In this document: piece by piece, positions 7,916 to 15,298 of the stretch
Layout of the letters: every line of letters starts with the position of its first letter
Numbering within the stretch: position 1 is the first letter of the stretch
Assembly (NCBI GenBank): GCA_001916715.1
Contig: MNSZ01000063.1
Coordinates: 15,732 to 79,731 of the forward strand
Reading direction: 5' to 3'
DNA length: 64,000 nucleotides
Source of the DNA: Firmicutes bacterium CAG:24053_14
GTDB taxonomy: Bacteria; Bacillota; Clostridia; Oscillospirales; Oscillospiraceae
Translations under genes and position numbers: made by a program
The notes under the pieces: generated by a model
The model's database searches: none
What the model was told of the DNA's origin: nothing
The model's input: only the letters and a program-made list of their open reading frames with translations

Positions 7916-8767
7916 ATGAAGTTTCAGCAGATCCGCAATGCAACCGTTAAAATCACTTACGACAGTAAAACATTTCTCATTGATCCCTGGCTGGCGCCCC
8001 AATATATGACAGGTTGCTTTGGGCTGCTTCCTATGATCATTGCCATGAATCGGAGAGGGGACCCGCGCAAGAAATATGTGATCGACCACTGCGCTACCTG
8101 GAAACCTGTCGATCCCAAGCAAAAATGGATTATGTGCCCCATGCAGCCTCTGCCCATGTCTGTTGCGGCTATTAATAGGGATGTAGATGCCTATTTGTGC
8201 AGCCATGTTCATCTGGACCACATTGGCCTGGGTCTCAATGGCAAAGGCTGCGAAAAACTGGATAAGAACATTCCTATTTACGCTATCAACCGGCAAGACT
8301 CCAATTATCTGGAGTTCTCTGGCATGAAAGATGTGCGTGTGTTGGAGGATCGGATCACCTATGGTGAGGCTGAGGTCATCAAGGTCAAGGCCATCCATGG
8401 GACAAAGGTGCCGTGCGGTGACGCCTGTGGCTATGTTTTCCGCAGCCCAAATGAAAAGACTCTCTATGTGGCCGGTGACACGGTATGGTGCGATGAGGTG
8501 GCGGAGACGATTGCCATGTACCACCCGGATGTGATCGTCACGAACAATTGTGCGGCTATGCTGGTGGATAACGGCCGTCTCATCATGGATGACAACGACT
8601 TGGAGAAAGTCTGCGCCGCTGCGCCGGAGGCTGTGATTATTGCCAGTCACATGGACAATGTTCCTCACGCAACGCTTACGCGCAAGACCTTAGATGAGAA
8701 GCTGAAGGAAAAGGGGATCCGGGAGCGGGTGCGCATTCCCGAGGACGGCGAGAGCTACTGGATTTAA
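7916..8767 (+). CDS. MBL-fold metallo-hydrolase (UlaG-like)
   Basis: This is a metallo-beta-lactamase-fold hydrolase of 283 residues, similar to the UlaG/lactonase-type group. Seen: the metal motif SHVHLDHIG (H97, H99, D101, H102), further metal-ligand candidates in GTKVPCGD and VAGDTVWCD, and a late histidine in IASHMDNV. No signal peptide, so it is cytoplasmic. The substrate cannot be told from sequence. The divergent LysR gene is its probable regulator. Codon choice looks less GC-biased than in the flanking core genes, compatible with acquisition. Confidence 0.85.
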   Translation: MKFQQIRNATVKITYDSKTFLIDPWLAPQYMTGCFGLLPMIIAMNRRGDPRKKYVIDHCATWKPVDPKQKWIMCPMQPLPMSVAAINRDVDAYLCSHVHLDHIGLGLNGKGCEKLDKNIPIYAINRQDSNYLEFSGMKDVRVLEDRITYGEAEVIKVKAIHGTKVPCGDACGYVFRSPNEKTLYVAGDTVWCDEVAETIAMYHPDVIVTNNCAAMLVDNGRLIMDDNDLEKVCAAAPEAVIIASHMDNVPHATLTRKTLDEKLKEKGIRERVRIPEDGESYWI

Positions 8768-8890
8768 GTGGGCTTATATCGTGACTTGGCATCTAAAGCG
8801 TAAAGATTAGACAGCTCTAAACAGGCCCTTATTGCACGAATCCCCGCCTTGCGGCGAGGGGTCTTAGCCGGACGGGCTTGTTTTCCGCTT

Positions 8891-8929
8891 CCAAACCGCA
8901 CCCACTGCGTTGGGCTGCGGTTTGGTTTT
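8891..8929 (+). terminator. Rho-independent terminator after metallo-hydrolase
   Basis: CCAAACCGCA / TGCGGTTTGG forms a 10-bp stem with a 15-nt loop followed by TTTT. It lies 124 bp after the hydrolase stop. A GC-rich hairpin (CCCCGCC...) lies between. Confidence 0.75.
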
Positions 8930-8965
8930 AGTTGGTTGCATCTTTAGTGTAAGGCATACACAAAT

Positions 8966-9195
8966 GAATTGCCTGATTTGTCTATCGGATAAATCAGGCA
9001 ATTTTCTTGTTTTTGGGGCTGAAACAGCCCGAAATACTGTAATATCAGAGAAAACCGGCTTTGGAATGGCCATCAAGACCGTTCCGGATCCGGTTTTTTG
9101 CGTTTTCGGGACAAAATTACCACTCACTTTTTGGGACAAATACACGGAGCAAAGCATGCGGAAAAAAAGATAGCGGAGGGTGGATTTGAACCACG
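8966..9195 (+). repeat. ~225-bp repeat, copy B
   Basis: Second copy of the repeat at 6509-6735, in the same orientation, so the LysR/hydrolase pair is flanked by direct repeats. It is highly similar in the first ~100 bp and the last ~50 bp (the block ACAAATACACGGAGCAAAG), more divergent between. It ends in the same minus-strand tRNA-Ser-like T-arm. The 120 bp that follow hold a TTGACA (9262) and a TATAAT (9292) whose 24-bp spacing is too long for one standard promoter. Confidence 0.65.
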
Positions 9196-9318
9196 TTACG
9201 CCTGAATAGTGGGAGGAAAACCGACAAGCGGCGCAGAATTGGCGAGGTAAACTCTTGTGATTTGACAAAGACAGTGGTATGCTTTTAATTGTATAATTAT
9301 AGTAAGTAGAGGCCAGCC

Positions 9319-9672
9319 ATGCCGGAGGAGAACTACCAGAAAATCAAGCTCCTGAAGATTATGGAGATTTTGCGCCAAGAGACGGACGAAGAGCACCCGA
9401 TGACCAAGGTGGAGCTGGCTGCCCGGCTGGTGGCCATGAATGTATCCTGTAGCCCCCGGTCGCTGATCCGAGACATCAAGCTACTGAACGAACAGGGCTA
9501 TAAGATTATGGAACGATTGATCAGCCACGAAAAAGGATACTTCGTATGTGACCGGAGCTTCAGTGTCCCGGAGCTCAAGATCCTGATCGATGCCGTGCAG
9601 GCGGCCAGCTTCGTGACTGAGAAGAAGACCGCAGAGCTGGTCGACAAGATCGCGGCGCTCGGCGGTAGCCGC
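9319..9672 (+). pseudogene. WYL-domain regulator, truncated after the HTH region
   Basis: The first ~117 residues match the N-terminal third of a WYL-domain transcriptional regulator: a winged helix (KIKLLKIMEILRQ ... LARDIKLL-like region) followed by RSFSVPELKILIDAVQAASF and DKIAALGGS. Family members run to ~300 residues; here the frame crosses directly into the 117-bp tRNA-containing repeat at ~9672 and then continues as nonsense to 9852. The sensing WYL domain is therefore absent. Truncation by recombination at the repeat is the simplest reading. Confidence 0.75.
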
Positions 9673-9764
9673 TTCCGGCGGCGAGCCGATAGCCGATTCA
9701 AATCAAAGCTTTTCGCGCGCAGCGCGCTAAAAGCCGGGGTTCGAATCCCCGCTGGAGCACCAAA
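9648..9764 (+). repeat. 117-bp direct repeat, copy 2, ending in a tRNA 3' half
   Basis: Partner of 6392-6508, with two differences. Here the left ~19-25 bases are genuine WYL-gene codons, so the WYL-tRNA junction existed before the repeat was duplicated. The CCA end at 9761-9762 is followed directly by the tRNA-type terminator. Confidence 0.8.
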
Positions 9765-9765
9765 G

Positions 9766-9800
9766 AAAACAGACGGTCAAAAAGACCGTCTGTTTTTTTG
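9766..9800 (+). terminator. Rho-independent terminator (second copy)
   Basis: ACAGACGGTC / GACCGTCTGT with loop AAAAA, then seven T's. Same stem as at 6334-6363. It is followed at ~9817-9840 by another small inverted repeat (CGAACCG / CGGTTCG). Confidence 0.85.
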
Positions 9801-9853
9801 CGCATCGGCAGACGAGAGTCGAACCGATGACGGTTCGGTTCTCGTTACCTAAC

Positions 9854-10204
9854 TCAGTCTATGCCTTTTTGCTCACCCTGCTTGAAGCAGGATTCGTCGT
9901 TTTCCCAGCCCTTATCGACGAGCCAGTAGTGATACTCCTCGTCGGCAGCCTTGAGTTCTTCTTCGGTGAGGGCAACGTCGCGGCTGCGCTCGCGCTTGAG
10001 CTGGCGCTCGTAATTATACAGATCCATGAGCGTGAAGCCCAGTCCCATCTCCTCGGCGATGGGGATCAGCACATCCTCGACGACCGATTCGCGTATCTCA
10101 AGCGAGCCGGGATACATCATCTCGGCCTGCTCGACCTTTGCGCGCAGCTCGGGGTCGCTGTCGTACTGCTGCAAAAACTTTATGACGTTAAGATTGAGAT
10201 TCAA
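9854..10204 (-). CDS. Nif11-like small protein downstream of metG
   Basis: This is a 116-residue acidic protein with no signal peptide or membrane segment. The N-terminal ~70 residues (VIKFLQQYDSDPELRAKVEQ ... IAEEMGLGFTLMDLYNYE) resemble the Nif11-like domain pattern 'FL..v..D.eL..kl..a..........iA.e.Gf..t..dl'. Nif11 domains occur in leader peptides of modified peptides and in stand-alone proteins; here the tail has one cysteine only and no modifying enzyme is nearby, so a precursor role is not supported. It starts 13 bp after the metG stop, with GGAG upstream, and is probably cotranscribed with metG. Function unknown. Confidence 0.6.
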   Translation of the reverse strand: MNLNLNVIKFLQQYDSDPELRAKVEQAEMMYPGSLEIRESVVEDVLIPIAEEMGLGFTLMDLYNYERQLKRERSRDVALTEEELKAADEEYHYWLVDKGWENDESCFKQGEQKGID

Positions 10205-10217
10205 TGCGTTTCTCCTT

Positions 10218-12161
10218 TCAGCACAGGCGGAAGCCGGCAGGGATGTTGTCGTCGAGCATCAGCATATGCAGCTGTTCCTTGCCGTCGTGCTCGTGCACGG
10301 CGGAGATGAGCATGCCGCAGGAGTCCTCGCCCATCATCTTGCGGTTGGGCAGGTTGAGGATCGCAACGACGGTCTTGCCGACGAGCTGCTCCGGCTCGTA
10401 GAACTCGTGGATGCCGGAGAGTATCTGGCGCGGAGTGCCGGTGCCGTCATCGAGCTTGAACTTCAGAAGCTTCTTGCTCTTTTTCACGGCCTCACAGGAG
10501 AGGACTTTGCACACGCGCATGTCGCACTTTGAAAAGTCGTCGATGGTGACTTCCGGCTCGATGGGGTCAAACTTCGGCGCTGCCGGAGCGTTCATCTTCT
10601 CAAGCTCGGCAAGAGCCTTTTCCATATCGAGTCGGGGGAAGAGCGTTTCGCCCTTGTGGACGGTGACGTCTGCCGGCAGGGCGCCGAAAACGGCGGCGCT
10701 GTCCCAGCTTGAGCACTTCTCGCATGCGCCGATCTGCGCAAACGCCTTGTCGCAGCTTTCGGGGATGAAGGGCTTGAGCATGATGAGGCTTATGCGCAGG
10801 CACTCGAGCAGATTATACAGAACGCTTGCAAGGCGAGCTTTTTTGCTCTCATCCTTGGCAAGCTGCCAGGGAGCTGTTTCGTCGATATATTTGTTTGCGC
10901 GCTGGATGAGCTTGAAGACCTCCTCGAGCGCAAGGTGGAGCTGGAGCTTGTCCATCTGCTGCTCGTACTTATCGCGGCTCGTGCGCGCAAGTTCTTTAAG
11001 CTCATCGTCAAGGGAGTCGGCCTCGCGCTCAGTGGGCAGCGTGCCTCCGAAATACTTTTCGACCATTGCGGTCGTGCGCGAAACGAGGTTGCCCAGGTCG
11101 TTTGCAAGGTCGGTGTTTATCGTGGATATAAGCAGCTCGTTTGAGAAGTTGCCGTCCGAGCCGAAGGGGAAGGTTCGCAGCAGGAAGAACCTGAGCGCAT
11201 CGACGCCGAACATGTCGGCAAGCTTGTACGGGTCAACGACGTTGCCCTTTGACTTGCTCATCTTGCCGCCGTCGATGACCAGCCAGCCGTGGCCGTAGAC
11301 CTTCTTGGGCAGGGGCATTCCCATGCTCATGAGCATTGCAGGCCATATGATCGAGTGGAAGCGGACGATCTCCTTGCCGACGATATGAACGTCTGCCGGC
11401 CAGAACTTGTCGTAGTCGTCGTACTTATCGTTTAAGAAGCCGAGCGCGGAGGTGTAGTTAAACAGGGCATCGACCCAGACGTACACGACGTGGCCGGGGT
11501 CAAAATCAACGGGGATGCCCCAGGTGAAGCTCGTGCGCGAAACGCACAGATCCTCGAGGCCGGGCTTGATGAAGTTGTTTATCATTTCGTTCACGCGCGA
11601 TGCAGGCTCAAGGAAGGTGCCGCTCTCAAGCAGCTCCTGCACGGGCTTTGCGTACTTGCTCAGACGGAAGAAGTAGGCCTCCTCCTCTGCGTAGTGGACC
11701 TCGCGGCCGCAGTCGGGACACTTGCCGTCCTTGAGCTGACTCTCGGTCCAGAAGCTTTCGCAGGGCGTGCAGTACATGCCCTTATATGCGCCCTTATATA
11801 TGTCGCCCTTGTCGTACATCTTTTTGAAGATGCGCTGGACGGCCTGAACGTGATAGTCGTCGGTCGTGCGGATGAAGCGGTCGTTGGATATGTTCATGAG
11901 CTTCCACAGATCGGTGATGCCGCCGGGGCCTTCGACGATCTTATCGACAAATTCCTTGGGCGTAAGGCCGGCGGCCTTTGCCTTTTCCTCTATCTTCTGG
12001 CCGTGCTCGTCGGTGCCGGTCAGAAACATGACGTCGTAGCCGCACATCCTCTTATAGCGCGCGATGGCGTCGGTCGCCACGGTGCAGTAGGTGTGGCCTA
12101 TGTGCAGCTTATCCGAGGGGTAGTAGATCGGTGTTGTGATATAAAACTTTCCCTTTTCCAT
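10218..12161 (-). CDS. metG: Methionyl-tRNA synthetase with C-terminal tRNA-binding domain
   Basis: This charges tRNA-Met with methionine. Seen: class I HIGH motif (LHIGHTY, ~19-25), a zinc-type insertion CTPC ... CPDC (~120-150), KMSKS in GGKMSKSKGNVV (~300), an anticodon-binding helical domain, and a C-terminal EMAP/Trbp111-like tRNA-binding domain (~535-647, ISFSKCDMRV-type start and GTGTPRQILSGI). The ATG at 12176 lacks a Shine-Dalgarno; the ATG at 12161 has GGAG at good spacing and gives MEKGKFYITTP, so I chose it. Upstream on the same strand are the VanW protein, hemW and htpG. Confidence 0.95.
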   Translation of the reverse strand: MEKGKFYITTPIYYPSDKLHIGHTYCTVATDAIARYKRMCGYDVMFLTGTDEHGQKIEEKAKAAGLTPKEFVDKIVEGPGGITDLWKLMNISNDRFIRTTDDYHVQAVQRIFKKMYDKGDIYKGAYKGMYCTPCESFWTESQLKDGKCPDCGREVHYAEEEAYFFRLSKYAKPVQELLESGTFLEPASRVNEMINNFIKPGLEDLCVSRTSFTWGIPVDFDPGHVVYVWVDALFNYTSALGFLNDKYDDYDKFWPADVHIVGKEIVRFHSIIWPAMLMSMGMPLPKKVYGHGWLVIDGGKMSKSKGNVVDPYKLADMFGVDALRFFLLRTFPFGSDGNFSNELLISTINTDLANDLGNLVSRTTAMVEKYFGGTLPTEREADSLDDELKELARTSRDKYEQQMDKLQLHLALEEVFKLIQRANKYIDETAPWQLAKDESKKARLASVLYNLLECLRISLIMLKPFIPESCDKAFAQIGACEKCSSWDSAAVFGALPADVTVHKGETLFPRLDMEKALAELEKMNAPAAPKFDPIEPEVTIDDFSKCDMRVCKVLSCEAVKKSKKLLKFKLDDGTGTPRQILSGIHEFYEPEQLVGKTVVAILNLPNRKMMGEDSCGMLISAVHEHDGKEQLHMLMLDDNIPAGFRLC

Positions 12162-12180
12162 TGTGTGTTTCTCCATTCGT

Positions 12181-13800
12181 TTAAGGATCAGCGCTTGCTG
12201 TTTCTGACGGTGCCGGGCTTTCTGCCGGGGCCGGGGTTTCTGACGGCGTCGGCCACTGTATATTCTCGGGGTGATAGTGGTAGTAGCTGTTTGCCTCTTT
12301 GTTTCGGCTTATCAGGTTGCCGTCTTTATCGTAAACGCAGCGGTAGGTCACGGCCTTTGTGCCTATCGCAACGCTCGGATACGTTGTATCATACACCGTC
12401 CACGCCGAATAGTCCATCTTAACATAGCTTCCGTCGGTGTCGGTGCCCCAAATTTCTATCGTGAGCCGGCGGTTTTCGCATTTGGTCACGATCTTTATCG
12501 GGAATTCGCGGTTGTTTTTGAATTTGAACTCCGGGCCGCCCCAGCTGACCGTTGCGTCCATGCCCCAGGGGACATAGGAAACGGCAAAGCCGTGCTCGTC
12601 GCGCGCGACGATCTCAAGATTTGCGTACAGCGCCGCGCAGTAGAGCGTCGATGAGGTCTGGCATATGCCGCCGCCTATCTCCTGCACCACCTTGCCGCCG
12701 GCGTATGCTCCGGCGGATTTGAAGCCGGCCTCGGCAGTGCGCTTGCCGACAACGGTGTTGTACGAAAACGTTTCGCCCGGAGCGAGGATATATCCGTTTA
12801 TCTTTTTGGCCGAAAGCTCAACGTTCGTTGCGCGGTTTGCGTTGCTCGAGGCATAGCCCGTCGTCTGCGAGCCGAGCTTGTCGGCAAAGAGTATCTTATC
12901 AAGCTGCTCCTGCGTATATTTCGGCTGAGTCACGGCCAGCGGTATCTTCACCGTTGCGCCGTTTTCGGCCTTATCCCAAAGCTCCCGAGCCTTTTTCGCG
13001 TCAAACTCAATGCCGACGCGGCTCTCGGTAGCCTTCTGCGTTTCGGGGTCGTATTTTGCGTCGAGCGCCTCGGCGCATATCTCCTCGTGCAGCTTGTCAA
13101 AGTCCGGCGCTTCGGCATTTTCGCCGCCGGCCTCGTATTTAACGGCGCCGCTTCCGTCGGAAAACGCCTTTACGATGCTCTCGCAGAGCTTATCGGCGTC
13201 GATATCCTTCGTTGACAGGCCCTTTATCATTTTCAGGGTCTCGTTTTCCTCATCGACCTCGTAGCCCTTGCCCATGTGCTCGTTATAGTCATTAAGCGCC
13301 TTATCCACCGCCGCGCGAACGCCGTCGGCACTCGCCGACGCGAGGATCTCGGCATCTGTCACGCCGCCGGTGATGCTCTTAAAATAGCACACAAGGTCGC
13401 CGAAAGCATTTCCCGAGTGGCCGTAGTCAAACGCCGCCTGCGCGGCCTGCGCGCAGCTCATCGCCATCCCGGCCTGCTCGGCCGACACGGCAAACTCAAA
13501 ATCGCCCGGGAGCGTTACTTTGACGCTGCCGCCGGCAAAGTCGCAGCCGGCTTTTTCAAGCGCGGCGGCGGCGTCACTGACCGTCATGTCGCCTATGCTC
13601 ACTCCGCCGAGGGTCATGCCGGGGTGGATCTTATCCGAATGCCCGGCGAGGTATCCTCCGCCGAGGGCGGCCGCTGCGAGCAAAACGCAGACTACAGCGA
13701 TTATCAGGACGGCCTTTTTCGCGCCGCCCGAGCGTTTCGGCTTTTTCTCGGGTTTGGTCTTTTCAGACTTTTTTGAAGCTTCATGCTTGCCTCTTGCCAT
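12181..13800 (-). CDS. VanW family membrane-anchored protein
   Basis: The 539-residue protein has a very basic N-terminus, one membrane anchor (~28-50), an extracellular peptidoglycan-binding-4 type region (~65-300, with alternating helices and GGVSIGDMTV), the VanW domain (~325-455; ILAPGETFSYN and EIGGGICQTSSTLY) and a Pro/Ser/Ala-rich tail. VanW proteins are named for vancomycin clusters but are widespread in Clostridia, with an undefined cell-wall role. No other van genes are present, so a resistance call is not justified. It lies 19 bp before the metG start and 16 bp after hemW, in an apparent operon. Confidence 0.88.
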   Translation of the reverse strand: MARGKHEASKKSEKTKPEKKPKRSGGAKKAVLIIAVVCVLLAAAALGGGYLAGHSDKIHPGMTLGGVSIGDMTVSDAAAALEKAGCDFAGGSVKVTLPGDFEFAVSAEQAGMAMSCAQAAQAAFDYGHSGNAFGDLVCYFKSITGGVTDAEILASASADGVRAAVDKALNDYNEHMGKGYEVDEENETLKMIKGLSTKDIDADKLCESIVKAFSDGSGAVKYEAGGENAEAPDFDKLHEEICAEALDAKYDPETQKATESRVGIEFDAKKARELWDKAENGATVKIPLAVTQPKYTQEQLDKILFADKLGSQTTGYASSNANRATNVELSAKKINGYILAPGETFSYNTVVGKRTAEAGFKSAGAYAGGKVVQEIGGGICQTSSTLYCAALYANLEIVARDEHGFAVSYVPWGMDATVSWGGPEFKFKNNREFPIKIVTKCENRRLTIEIWGTDTDGSYVKMDYSAWTVYDTTYPSVAIGTKAVTYRCVYDKDGNLISRNKEANSYYHYHPENIQWPTPSETPAPAESPAPSETASADP

Positions 13801-13816
13801 GCCGTCCCTCCTTTTA

Positions 13817-15076
13817 TCAGTTCAGCTTATCCTTATACACCGAGGTGAAGCGCTCGTACTCGCCCTGCGGAAGCTCCTGCTTCTTTTCCTGGCGGAACGC
13901 GTCGCGCATCCACGGATTGTTCTCGACCTTTGCGCCGGTCTGCGCCTCCAGAACGGCGTTTATGAGCACGTTCGAGATCAAAAAGCCTGCCGGGGTGAGG
14001 TGCCAGCGCTCGCCGTCGCGCTCTGCCCAGCCCTTGCGCTCGAACAGCTCGAAGGTCTCCTCTATCGGCTCCCAGTCGCTGCGGTATATCCTATGGTATT
14101 CCTTTTCGGATATACCGTGGGTCGTGCGCATGCCGAGCATGAGATATTCCGTGGCCTTCTGGATGGGAACTATCTGCTCGTACTCGTCGATTATCATGCT
14201 GTCGCCCACAACGGCGGAAACATACCTGTCAAGATCGCGCACATAGCTGTATCTCACGCCGCCTGCGCACGAGTGCGCGCCCGGGCCGAAGCCCATGTAG
14301 TCGCCCAGCTGCCAATACTTCAAATTATGCCGCGATTCGTAGCCGGGTATGGCGAAGTTCGATATCTCGTACTGCTTCAGGCCGTAGTGCGCCAGCGTAT
14401 CGACCGTGTACAGGTACATGTCGGCCTGCTCGTCCTCGTCCGGGATGAGCGGCGAGCCGAGGTAGCTGCGATACATCGGCGTTCCCTCCTCAAGCTTCAG
14501 GCCGTAGCACGAAAGGTGCTCCGGGTGCAGCTCAAGCGCTCGCGAGAGCGTGTCGGCCCAGTCGCCGCGCGTCTGGCTCGGCAGGCCGTATATCAGGTCA
14601 AGGCTCACGTTCTCGAACCCGGCCTCGCGCGCCGTGTCAACGGCTATCTCCGCCTGACGGAAGTTGTGCCGGCGGCCGATGATCTTCAATATGTCGTTGT
14701 TTGCCGACTGCACGCCGATCGACAGGCGGTTCACGCCCTCCGCGCGCAGGAGCTTGAGCTCCTCGAGCTTCGTCGTGTCGGGGTTTACCTCGACCGTTAT
14801 CTCCGAGTCGAGGCGCACGTTGCCGATGCGCTTTAGCTCGTCGAGGATCTCGACGATGCGCTTTGCGCCGTAGCAGCTCGGCGTTCCGCCGCCGATGTAG
14901 ATGCTGTCGATCTCGTAGCTCTCTATCGCTTCGGCCGACTCGCTTATGTGCGACAGCAGCGCCGACTGATAGTCGGGCATGCGCTGCTTGCCGCCGGCGA
15001 TCGAGTAGAAATCGCAGTAGCTGCATTTTGAAACGCAAAACGGTATGTGAATGTAAATTCCAAGTCTATCTCTCAT
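13817..15076 (-). CDS. hemW: Radical SAM heme chaperone HemW
   Basis: HemW-type radical SAM protein of 419 residues. Seen: the 4Fe-4S cluster motif CVSKCSYC (C14, C18, C21), GGGTPS (~65), NPDT and SIGVQS, and the C-terminal winged-helix region. It resembles coproporphyrinogen dehydrogenase HemN but has the shorter N-terminus of HemW, which transfers heme to target proteins. In Firmicutes it often follows lepA; here instead it lies between the VanW protein and a mosaic repeat. Its ATG is preceded directly by the repeat end, which carries AGGAG 24 nt upstream separated from the ATG by a small hairpin (see the site at 15077-15105). Confidence 0.9.
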   Translation of the reverse strand: MRDRLGIYIHIPFCVSKCSYCDFYSIAGGKQRMPDYQSALLSHISESAEAIESYEIDSIYIGGGTPSCYGAKRIVEILDELKRIGNVRLDSEITVEVNPDTTKLEELKLLRAEGVNRLSIGVQSANNDILKIIGRRHNFRQAEIAVDTAREAGFENVSLDLIYGLPSQTRGDWADTLSRALELHPEHLSCYGLKLEEGTPMYRSYLGSPLIPDEDEQADMYLYTVDTLAHYGLKQYEISNFAIPGYESRHNLKYWQLGDYMGFGPGAHSCAGGVRYSYVRDLDRYVSAVVGDSMIIDEYEQIVPIQKATEYLMLGMRTTHGISEKEYHRIYRSDWEPIEETFELFERKGWAERDGERWHLTPAGFLISNVLINAVLEAQTGAKVENNPWMRDAFRQEKKQELPQGEYERFTSVYKDKLN

Positions 15077-15105
15077 CTTTTTAGAGGCGCTTTGGCGCTT
15101 CTCCT
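15077..15105 (-). promoter_or_regulatory. Repeat-derived ribosome-binding site with looped hairpin (hemW)
   Basis: Read towards hemW: AGGAG (15105-15101), then a hairpin GCGC-CAAA-GCGC (15098-15087), then CTCTAAAAAG and ATG. The physical spacing is 24 nt; if the hairpin folds, the effective spacing is ~12 nt. The sequence is a variant of the mosaic repeat end. The same design precedes mutS, gyrA and rlbA. Confidence 0.6.
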
Positions 15106-15298
15106 ATACGTTTTTTCAGAGGCGAATTACTGCTCCTACGGATACGTCTATTGCAGTGTCCCGGTTCGAGGCTGCGGTGGAAACCGTAGTTGCATCGCAC
15201 TAACGCGGCGCGTGGCAACCACGGTTTCCACCAATGTTCCGAACCGGGCAACCAGAGATAACCGTATCGGTAGGTGCGTCAATTCGCCACTAAAAAAG
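15077..15298. repeat. Mosaic intergenic repeat, cluster 1 (hemW/htpG)
   Basis: The whole gap between hemW and htpG is repeat. A left end (from 15077) is followed by a second nested end (TTTTTTCAGAGGCG at ~15107), and a right end (AATTCGCCACTAAAAAA) reaches into the htpG stop codon. Inner arms (CCGGTTCGAGGCTGCGGTGG / CCACCAATGTTCCGAACCGG) are imperfect inverted repeats, so the unit can form a long hairpin. Confidence 0.8.

Noticed and set aside
9827..10309. Plus-strand open frame opposite the Nif11-like and metG genes
   Set aside because: It is antisense to two well-supported minus-strand genes and lacks a ribosome-binding site; its composition reflects the opposite strand.
12181..13800. Vancomycin resistance determinant
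   Set aside because: VanW-domain proteins are widespread without resistance; no vanHAX, vanS or vanR genes are present.
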